DNA of 21,395 nt from Emiliania huxleyi CCMP1516 (Eukaryota; Haptophyta; Isochrysidales; Noelaerhabdaceae), in the NCBI RefSeq assembly GCF_000372725.1, contig NW_005198380.1, positions 43,660-65,054 on the forward strand, in the 5' to 3' direction. This document shows, piece after piece, positions 7,081 to 14,332 of this stretch (position 1 is its first letter; each line of letters opens with the position of its first letter). A program made the position numbers and the translations under genes. The notes beneath the pieces were generated by a model. The model worked only from the letters and a program-made list of their open reading frames with translations, did not search any database and was not told the origin of the DNA.

Positions 7081-8175
7081 CTTGTACGGGGGATCTTTTC
7101 TGCACTCTCCACATCTCTGTGGGCGGACTGGGCTCTGGGGGGTGGGGGCACAGAGATCTTTATACTCTATCTATGTGTGGTGGAGATATCTGTGCAAACT
7201 GCAATCACAAACAATGAACCAAATCTAACAATGAACCAATCTAATATCAGGCACATATGTCATATCGTCTCTCTGGGCCGGCGCGGGGGCCCCAGAGGGT
7301 GTCCATGCGGGGGAGGAGATGGGGTCCCATGGCCCGCCGCAGGCGCCGATTTTTTCGAGTTTTTTTGCGCGATTTCGTACTTGTTTTCATGGGAATTCGC
7401 CGTACTGGCGGCCATGCTATCACGCCTTGCGACATCCTATCGGCGCTGCTGACCGTGCCATGCTGCACAATTGATCACCTGCATAGCTCGCGGCCTTAGT
7501 ATCAAGCATTCAGTGACGACCTGATCGTGGGGCCAGTAGGAAGGTGTCCTTCCATCGTGTGCACGCTTCTGACGCAATGCGCGTCGCCTCGGATTGGCTG
7601 CTGGCACTCTCGAGGCTATGCCTACACAGCCTCGCGCGCATGGGCAGTCAAGAGGACCACGCACCTTCTCAGGACAGCGCCGGTGCCTCTCTCTTGGACC
7701 GGCAAACGTGGTGGTCTCGTGTCACCGATGTGGGACCAGTGCGGCATCGCGCCTTCGACAGCTCTGAACTGCGCCTCACCACTGACCGGGAAGGCCGCCA
7801 AGTGGGCCAGCACCGGTCGCACATTGTGGCAGCAGTCAGCAGTGCATGTCTGATAGCTAGAGCAGCAGCATCAGGGTCGCAGGGTCGGATCGTGTCAAGC
7901 CTCTCGCCCGGCCGGCCGCGTGCAGACGTCGGCCTGTCTGCTGTCTGGAGATGTCTGGAGTGATCTGTCGGCGGTCAGTACGACCGATCAGGTTTGGAGA
8001 GATCTCGAGGAGTACATACAGATAGACACTCCAATCATCAGAAAACTCCAACCTCCCAGAGTATCGTCTGCGGAGAGTCGAGAGATGCTATCTATCTCCT
8101 CTTTTACACAAAATATCAATATCACGCAGCTCCTACCCTTAACCCTACGGCCCTAGTAGTCTCCATGGACTCGAG
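7081..8175. other. No supported gene
   Basis: 7440-7860 has open frames of about 100-140 codons on the plus strand and an antisense frame, none with recognisable motifs or strong codon bias. 7200-7240 repeats AACAATGAACCAA-like sequence. 8100-8160 is AT-richer and contains CCCTTAACCCTACGGCCC. It may hold introns and 5' exons of the plus-strand gene whose last exons lie at 8292-8766. Confidence 0.45.
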
Positions 8176-8311
8176 CTAGTCGGACTGCCGGAGCACGTCT
8201 CCCACCGCGAGGCGCTTGGCGGGCGCGGGTGGCGCCTTCTCGCCGGCGGCCGCCCCGAACCAAACAGTGCCTACCACGTACTCGTCGTAAGGGCGGACGC
8301 GGCACCCCGGC
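8176..8311 (-). CDS. Nitroreductase-like C-terminal exon (fragment)
   Basis: The minus-strand exon begins after TTCCAG (AG at 8312-8313) and ends at TAG 8176-8178. It reads PGCRVRPYDEYVVGTVWFGA, then AAGEKAPPAPAKRLAVGDVL. From what I know of the family, this matches the nitroreductase C-terminus, where a Gly-Cys-Arg turn leads into a beta strand of the type KIVGFLYLGTP in E. coli YdjA. It lies on the same strand as, and downstream of, the nitroreductase N-terminal exons at 13039-12001. However, the expected middle of the domain is not found between, and another gene lies there. It is either the 3' exon of that gene with a very long intron, or a relic. It overlaps the antisense exon at 8292-8366. 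Confidence 0.4.
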
Positions 8312-8766
8312 CTGGAACAACGGCATTACAAAGCGCGAGCACGCGAGCTTCATCTACGCACTCAAGGCCAGCCACCCCACCCCTCCTCGCAGATGCTACC
8401 ACACACGCCCCCCTTGCCCCCCTCCCCCTGACCCCCCCCACCCCCACCCACCCGTCACCCCCCTCTGCGTCACAGGCGGCCGTCAAGGCGGGCAACACCA
8501 TCCTGCACTACGGCGGCCGCGAGCCCATCATCTGCAAGCAGGCCGGGGTGCCCTGCGTCGACGTGCTGCACATCCTCCGCTACGCCTTTGGCGCTGAGGG
8601 CAACGGCTCCTACCGCAACACCAAGGTCAAGTGGAGTTGGGCCGCGCCCTTCATCTCGTGGCTCTTCGGGCGGCACTACACGCACGACGCGCCCGGCGAC
8701 TGCGAGAACGTCGGCCGCTTTCTCTTCGCCCTGCTGGCGGGCCTCGTGCGGCACCATGGCGTGTAG
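8292..8766 (+). CDS. Last two exons of an unrecognised plus-strand gene
   Basis: Exon 8292-8366 (25 codons; GTPAWNNGITKREHASFIYA) joins exon 8476-8766 (97 codons with TAG stop) through a GC-AG intron, AAG/GCCAGC to CACAG/GCGGCC, in phase 0. The long exon reads AAVKAGNTILHYGGREPIIC, then KQAGVPCVDVLHILRYAFGA, and later PFISWLFGRHYTHDAPGDCE and FLFALLAGLVRHHGV. Codon bias is strong. I do not recognise the family. The pattern of aromatic and small residues suggests a folded globular domain, with a hydrophobic C-terminal helix. Upstream exons are not identified. The 5' boundary (TAAG/GGC at 8291) is less sure than the rest. Confidence 0.65.
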
Positions 8767-8792
8767 GCGCCCGCTGCCGCTTCCCCGCGCGA

Positions 8793-9010
8793 GCCGCTCC
8801 CCCCGCCGCCCGCCATCTCTCGATGGCGGTGCCGAGCGGGGGCGCTGCGGAGCCGGGCATCGACTGGGCGCACTCGCATCCATCTGCGGGGAGGACTCAA
8901 GCCGCTGCCCCCCGCCGCCCGCCATCTCGTGATGGCGGTGCCGAGCGGGGGCGCTGCGGAGCCGGGCATCGACTGGGCGCACTCGCATCCATCTGCGGGG
9001 AGGGCTCGCT
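8793..9010. repeat. Two tandem 109-bp units, each with a hairpin
   Basis: The segment from 8793 repeats with a 109-bp offset. Each unit contains CCGCCATC-NNNN-GATGGCGG (8810-8829 and 8919-8938). The 8-bp stems are identical, while the loops differ (TCTC and TCGT). It starts 26 bp after the stop codon of the plus-strand gene, so it may lie in its 3' UTR. Confidence 0.85.
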
Positions 9011-9802
9011 ACCTTCTGCTTCCCCTGGGGCCTCCAGTGGGCAGCGCAGAGTGCGCATCCCTCTCGACTTTATCGTAGTGTCTTAGTGGAGGGTATGCTG
9101 TCGTGTTGTATGCGCTATTTACATGGGAATTTGAGGAATCTGACGGCGTATGAATGACCTGCAAGGGTGTAGTTGTCTCAGTCCCTCTCAGACGTCGTGT
9201 GTGAGTGTGGGGTGGTGTGCGTGTGGTGCGGGATTGCGGGTCCCCGGAGGTCCGTCTCGGCTCTCGCTCTCCTACTTGGTCTACTTGAGTTCGTACTTGC
9301 CTCTTCGAGCAGCGCGGGGGGAGGACCAGACAGCCCGACACCCGGGCGATAGAACATGCCAGCTGGGCTCTTCCAGGGCTCTCGTGGCCCGTGGCGCGAA
9401 ACCCAGGTGAATAGGGCGGGCTGCGGCGGGCGCAATAACTATTCACAGCTTATGAAAACCGGAAACACTAGAGTCTGCAGAAGAGTTCGAGTGGTCTTCG
9501 TGCTCAGAAGGATCAAGAGAGTTCTATTCACACCCTTTGTGCGTTGAAGACCACAGGCAATGCCCGTTTACACCCAACCGACGAGTCGCTGGGCCCTCTG
9601 GGACCTCTGAGGCTGAGAGCCGGAGCCGGGGTCCGGGGAGCGCGCGCTGCTCGGAGGCACTCTCGGGATATACGATCGGATCGATGGTTTAACTAAAGCA
9701 AAAGACAGGTTGGTTTCCATTAATGGCGACACGCCGGAATGTGTTAGATCTAGAGCGCGACACACACACGCCTCACGGAGCCACACACGCGCGAGACCGC
9801 CA
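9011..9802. other. No supported gene
   Basis: The region lies between the tandem repeat and the stop of the HNH-ankyrin gene. It includes a GTGTG-rich patch (9200-9230) and AT-richer sequence at 9430-9560. Frames up to 145 codons occur but show no motif. Confidence 0.5.
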
Positions 9803-11734
9803 TCATCGGTGAGGGTCGGAAGGTAGCATGGCCCCCACCGCTGAGCGCTCGCCTCCCGCAGCGGCAGCAGCTTGCGCAGCGGCAGTCGTCTCGAGGGCCT
9901 CGGCACGCTCCCTCAGCACACCGACAACTGCCACACTGCCCTTCTCCTCGGCCATCTGCAGCGCCGTCTTGCCCTCCTCGTCGCGCAGCGTCATGTCTGC
10001 GCCCGCCCGGAGCAGGCGGAGCACGACGGCGGGCTGGCGGTTGCAGTGGGCAGCACTCATCAGCGCGGTGCGGCCCTTGCCGTCCTTAGTGTTAACCTCT
10101 GCGCCGTGCCTCAGCAGCACGTCGACCGCCCGCTCGTGGCCGCGCCGGACGGCACTCATCAGCGCTGTGACGCCGTCCATGTCCTGCTTCTCGACGCTCG
10201 CCCCGTAGCACAGCAGCTTCTCGATGACGCAGCCGCGGCCGCTGTGCGCAGCCATGAATAGCGCGGTCTTGCCGCAGGCGGTCTGCTGTCCCACCTCCGC
10301 CCCCCGCCGCAGCAGCAACTCGGCCAGCCTTCCGTCGCCCTTGGAGACAGCCGTCATGAGCAGCGTGAAACCGCTCAACTCGCCGCGCGGCCTGGTGTAC
10401 GTCGCATTGACCTGCCCGCCGCCGTCGAGCCACTCCAGCACGGCCGCCGGGCGGCCTCGCCACACCACCTCGGGAACGGTGTCGCTGCTCAGCGCGCCCC
10501 CCTCGCCGCCACCAGCGCCGGCGGCGGCGGCAGCGTCAGCGGCGCCAAGCGAGACCGAAACTAGCGGGTCCGTGAGCGGAGCAACCGGCGCCACGCACGG
10601 CGCGAGGGGGGGCGTGGGGAGGGTGGGCGTGCACAGCGTCGCATCGTCCGAGAGGGAAGCGAGACCAAGAGGCGGCGGGCGGGCGGGCGGCAGCAGCGGC
10701 GGCAGCAGCGGCGGCGGCGGCGGCGCGGGCGGCGGCGGCATGAGCGACGTGCTCGCTCCGGCCTCCCCCCCCGGCTGTGCGACCGCACCGAGCGTGGCGC
10801 TCGCACCCGCCCACTGGGCCGTGCTGCACGGCGCGAGGATCTTCAGCTCGTCGCGAGCGGAAGAGGCTGAGGGCGGGAGCCGCGATCCGGCCAAAGCACA
10901 AAGCGGGGCAGCGGAGGTGGCGCCTCCGACGAGAGGCAGTCCGGGCGGCTGTGAGGCGTGAGACCAAGCGGCGGCGAGGCTCTCGTCGAGGCTCGAGGCT
11001 GCCGGCGCGGGCTTGAAGGGGAACGCACGCCGATAGGCCGCCCGGTCGGGCCGGATGAAGCGCCAAAAGACCTGCCACTCCCTCTGGCACCAGAAGCAGA
11101 CGAGCAGCGAACGATCGCGCTCGCGATGCACCGGCTCAAACGGCAGGAACCGAGTCCTCCGGCTGCCGCCGCCGCCGCCCGCGCCGCCGCTGCCGCGCGC
11201 GCCGCCGCTGTCGCGCGCTCTGCCGCTGCCTCGCAACTCGTCGCAGTGGCGCTCGGTGATGCCGCACCGCTGACACCCTTCTGTGTGGAAGGGGCCCTCC
11301 CGCTCGCGCACCCGCGTGATGCCGATGCGGTATGGTTCGGCGGATAGGTACTCCTCCCACGCGTGCTGGCCCTCCCACCAGTCGTGCCACTCCTGGTGGC
11401 AAAAGAAGCAGAGCGTGAAGAGGTTCGCCGGGTCAAAGGGGTGCCCTCCTTCGGAAATCGGGAGGACGTGATGCTTCTCGAGCGGGCCGCGGCCGAGAGC
11501 CGCGTGGCCTTCTTTGGTGATGCCACACCGGCGGCACGTGCTGTCCGTGGGGGCTCTGTCGAAAGCGCGCCGGGCCGTGTTATGCATCACATCGCGGCGG
11601 AGCGTCTTCCCCTGGGCTCGCAGCTCGTCCCACCGCGCCTCCATGTTGCGCCGGAGCCGAGCCTTTCTCTCCTCACGATCCTCATCTCCCCGTCCCCGCT
11701 TGTGCCCGGTAGGCGGGCCGTGCTTGGCGTGCAT
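9803..11734 (-). CDS. HNH endonuclease-like zinc domain fused to ankyrin repeats, 643 aa
   Basis: From ATG at 11734 (MHAKHGPPTGHKRGRG) an Arg/Glu-rich helix leads to an HNH-type module. It has CRRC at residues 67-70, HH at 88-89, Asn at about 104 and CFFCHQEWHDWW at 109-120. A second module at about 154-230 keeps CQRC and CFWCQREW but has lost the HH pair and carries a Gly/Arg/Ser-rich insertion. A Pro-rich linker (about 300-440) follows. Residues about 450-625 form around five ankyrin repeats (GKTALFMAAHSGRGCVIEKL, DGVTALMSAVRRGHERAVDV, GRTALMSAAHCNRQPAVVLR, GKTALQMAEEKGSVAVVGVL). The N-terminal module could nick DNA using the first His pair, with Cys-bound zinc holding the fold. Partner binding by the ankyrins is inferred. 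The upstream frame to 11929 looks untranslated (palindrome, no bias). No introns are seen. Confidence 0.8.
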   Translation of the reverse strand: MHAKHGPPTGHKRGRGDEDREERKARLRRNMEARWDELRAQGKTLRRDVMHNTARRAFDRAPTDSTCRRCGITKEGHAALGRGPLEKHHVLPISEGGHPFDPANLFTLCFFCHQEWHDWWEGQHAWEEYLSAEPYRIGITRVREREGPFHTEGCQRCGITERHCDELRGSGRARDSGGARGSGGAGGGGGSRRTRFLPFEPVHRERDRSLLVCFWCQREWQVFWRFIRPDRAAYRRAFPFKPAPAASSLDESLAAAWSHASQPPGLPLVGGATSAAPLCALAGSRLPPSASSARDELKILAPCSTAQWAGASATLGAVAQPGGEAGASTSLMPPPPAPPPPPLLPPLLPPARPPPLGLASLSDDATLCTPTLPTPPLAPCVAPVAPLTDPLVSVSLGAADAAAAAGAGGGEGGALSSDTVPEVVWRGRPAAVLEWLDGGGQVNATYTRPRGELSGFTLLMTAVSKGDGRLAELLLRRGAEVGQQTACGKTALFMAAHSGRGCVIEKLLCYGASVEKQDMDGVTALMSAVRRGHERAVDVLLRHGAEVNTKDGKGRTALMSAAHCNRQPAVVLRLLRAGADMTLRDEEGKTALQMAEEKGSVAVVGVLRERAEALETTAAAQAAAAAGGERSAVGAMLPSDPHR

Positions 11735-11887
11735 GGCGGCTGCGTGCCCGAGGCACAAGTCGAAAAAATAACACGCGTCGATCAGCGGAGCTGGGAATAG
11801 GAGGACCGCCGCAAGCGGTGTGGCGTGGGGCGGTTGTGCATCCCTCCGGGGGCCCCTCTGCGCCGGGGAGGCGTTGTTGGAGGCTAG

Positions 11888-11903
11888 CGGACGCAAGCGT
11901 CCG
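11888..11903. repeat. Small palindrome CGGACGC-AA-GCGTCCG
   Basis: A 7-bp stem with an AA spacer lies in the 5' region of the HNH-ankyrin gene, about 150 bp before its ATG. It could be a protein-binding dyad or an RNA hairpin; nothing else supports either. Confidence 0.4.
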
Positions 11904-12000
11904 TCGCCCTTTTCAAACTCGGGGCCCACTCCGCTACGCTAGGGTGCCCACAGCCCACAGTGCCCAAAAAAAGAAAGGAAAAAAGAAGAGCCGCACGCAC

Positions 12001-13039
12001 GTGACGACGAGCCAGCCCGGAATCGCGAGCCAGCGCTCCAGCTTCTTGGCGCCCGCGGCGTCGCCCTTGGACGCAGTCACGAGCTCCGCATTGAGCTCAC
12101 AGACCCGCCGGACTGGGTGGAGAGAGAGAGAGAGGGCGGCAGGCGGGGTTGGGTCAGCATAAGAGGGAGAGAGGGAGGGAGGGCAGGGAGAGAGGGAGAG
12201 GGAGAGCGGGGAGAGAGGGAGAGAGAGCAAGGCGGGTGAGCAGCACTTGAGCGAGGTCCGAGGAGGTGGAAGCGCCACGGTTCGGTCCGCTTGTGGTTGG
12301 GTGCAAAGGTGGCTGCCTCCACAGCGCGCTCCAGCGCCTCCTCCCACCCGGCAGGCAGCTGAGGCGAAAAGTCATTTATCGTTCGCCGCGAGCGCAGCGC
12401 GTCGTGGACGGCTTCCGCCGCGCCCATCCTGCCGCCTCCCTCGCCCAGCTCGCCGTCCTCGCTCGTCGCGGTCAGGCCGAGGCTCTGCCGGCTGCCCACG
12501 AGGGATGCCTCGACCTCGGATGCCACCCGCAGCCGCCCTCCGGAGCCGGCGCAGAGCCCGCGCAGCCCCTGCAGCGCCGCCTCCTCCGCCTCGGCGACGG
12601 AGGGCAGCTCGCGCGCGTCCGGGCTCACGCAGAGCGACTTGACACTCCACTCGTCCTCATCCACCTCCACCAGACAGAGCGTGGACGCACAGCCGCCGAC
12701 CGTGGCGAAGAGCTTAGCGGCGCCCGCATCGCCGGCACCCGCAACAGCTGCGGCACAGGCTTGGAAGCGCTCGTACTGCTGCTTGCGATTTGCGCGCCGT
12801 ATCCGCTCCGCTCCTGAAACGGCGAGCACCTTTAGCTTTGTGCCCGTCTTGCCGTCAGGGACTGTCTGCAGGGTGTTGGCGTTCGCTGCCCGCGCTTGCC
12901 ACGCCGCCACGAGCATCGAGCCCTTGGCAGGCGAGACCTCGACCAGCTGAGGAGCGGAGGACGTCACGGAGGCCACGGCGGGCTTCGCCCTCGCGCTGGG
13001 CGTGAGGGTGCCGAGCGAGAGGAGCAGAGCACAGGCCAT
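12001..13039 (-). CDS. Nitroreductase-family protein, N-terminal two exons (3' end not found)
   Basis: Exon 1 (13039-12247) starts MACALLLSLGTLTPSARA, a signal or plastid-type leader. A region of about 170 residues of unknown fold follows (KLKVLAVSGAERIRRANRKQ; CASTLCLVEVDEDEWSVKSL). The nitroreductase fold starts at about residue 200: VHDALRSRRTINDFSP, then APNHKRTEPWRFHLLG, matching the FMN-contacting start of YdjA-type nitroreductases. A GT-AG intron (12246-12113) joins in phase to exon 2 (12112 to about 12001): RSIRRVCELNAELV ... KKLERWLAIPGWLVVT. These enzymes reduce substrates with NAD(P)H through FMN. The next exon, expected to carry the CCAVQN- and KW-type motifs, is absent before the HNH-ankyrin gene. 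A C-terminal-like exon occurs 3.7 kb away at 8176-8311. The gene may be truncated, or may have a very long intron. Confidence 0.75.
12120..12237. repeat. GAGAGGGA purine tract within nitroreductase intron 1
   Basis: Nearly uninterrupted purines (GAGAGAGGGAGGG-type) on the plus strand fill the intron, so the transcript carries a long CUCUCC tract that ends in CACCCAG at the 3' splice site. Confidence 0.8.
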
Positions 13040-13580
13040 CGAATCAGATAGAGTTTTACAACAAAACTCCCTCGCACAACACTGGCACGGGACTCAGATA
13101 CCGTCGGGTACTTATGAGCCGTGCCCAGATTCCCTACGTCCCTTTTTTGATCGAAGAAACCCTCGCCCCGAGCGGCTGGCCGCATCTTTGATTTGCTGTG
13201 TGAGTGTTGAGGTGATGCGAGCGCGCGTGCGCGCGGCGCGCGTGCCGTTTTGGGTCTTTTATACCAGTGATGAAATATCAACCGACTTACCCCACGCGCG
13301 CACGCGCGCGCCGCGCTCCTCGACTCTCTCGCACCCGCCCCGACCCACGCCCCTCCCTCACGAGATCGGCGGCTGCGACCCTGAGAGTGCGCAGCGGTGC
13401 CGCTGGCGTGCTCACCACACCCATGCCTGCATAATTCCTGCACGCACTGCCTGGTCTGGTCGGGGCGTGGGGCGAGATTTGGCATGGCGGCGCGCTTGAA
13501 CTGAGCGCCTTCGATCGTCTCGCGGCGACAGCTCGCAGGCCGGGCGGCCAGAAACTGTGCCGCTCAGCCATCCGCCGAAG
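13040..13580. other. Intergenic between nitroreductase and GH81 genes
   Basis: No supported gene. Directly upstream of the nitroreductase ATG the sequence is AT-richer (13044-13070). 13215-13320 contains two CGCGCGCACGCGC-type alternating stretches that could adopt Z-DNA. Confidence 0.4.
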
Positions 13581-13617
13581 CGAGCGCGCCGGCGGCGGTC
13601 CGCCGCCGGCGCGCTCG
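13581..13617. repeat. Near-perfect 37-bp GC palindrome
   Basis: The arm CGAGCGCGCCGGCGGCGG (13581-13598) is repeated inverted without mismatch at 13600-13617 around a single T at 13599. Every base of both arms except two A/T pairs is G or C. Confidence 0.95.
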
Positions 13618-13659
13618 GCTCAGTGTCTTCAAGCCCGCCGCCGGTGGGGAGCTCCGCTT

Positions 13660-13728
13660 GCGGCCAGCCTCGCTGTGCGGCCAGCCTCGCTGTCCGTGAA
13701 TCAAGCACTCTTCACGGACGGTTTGATT
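13660..13728 (+). repeat. 17-bp direct repeat followed by interleaved inverted repeats
   Basis: GCGGCCAGCCTCGCTGT occurs twice back to back (13660-13693). GTCCGTGAA (13692-13700) then pairs with TTCACGGAC (13711-13719), while AATCAA (13699-13704) pairs with TTGATT (13723-13728). The two pairings interleave, as in an H-type pseudoknot. Confidence 0.6.
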
Positions 13729-14332
13729 GTGGAAACACCCAATAACTCCTTATTTTAAGACGAGGTAAACAGCAATAGATCCGGCCCTCAAGCGGCCTAA
13801 TCGATACCCAGCCCTCACGGAATCGGTCCCTCGTTGTACAGCAATCGATCCTTTTGCAGTGCCCGTCCTGCCAAAGTTGCCGAGAATCGGTCCCCCACCC
13901 AGGTCACCTGTGGCGCGAAGCTCATGTCTCCCGCCCTCGGCGCGCCGACCGCGCAGCGGCGGCAGACCACCCTCCGGTTCGAGGGGCGCCTGGGGCTGAG
14001 CGGGCTGCCTCCGCCAGAGTTTGGCTCGCCCACCGGCGTCGCCGCCCGCCGTGAGCGCCAAAAAAGCGTCAACCGCGCAACCGCGCAACCGAGAGAGAGC
14101 CGCCGAGACGCTTCAGCGACCCGCCAGGAGCCGGGCCGAGGCCGCCTGGAGCACCCTGGGAGGCGCCCGTCAAAGCCAAAGCTGTGCTGGGGACACGGCC
14201 GGATCAGACTTGTACCGTCTCGAGGTCTTGAGGTCCGTGCGAAGCCGCCCAGTGCAGAACCCAGTGCAGAGGAGCCCGAACCTCGACGAACCAGCAGACA
14301 GGGACGACAAGTGGGTGAAGGCCTACAAAAAT
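13729..14332. other. Upstream region of the GH81 gene; uncertain 5' exon
   Basis: The plus strand stays open in two frames. One, from ATG 13924, gives MSPALGAPTAQRRQTTLRFE and runs to 14346; the other is the GH81 frame extended upstream without an ATG. Neither has a signal peptide. A secreted GH81 should have one, so a 5' exon may lie here. The pairs ACAGCAAT[AC]GATCC (near 13768 and 13839) and AATCGGTCCC (near 13821 and 13883) are short imperfect direct repeats. Confidence 0.4.

Noticed and set aside
10224..10961. Plus-strand 245-codon frame antisense to the HNH-ankyrin gene
   Set aside because: Low-complexity product mirrored from the Pro-rich linker and ankyrins on the other strand.
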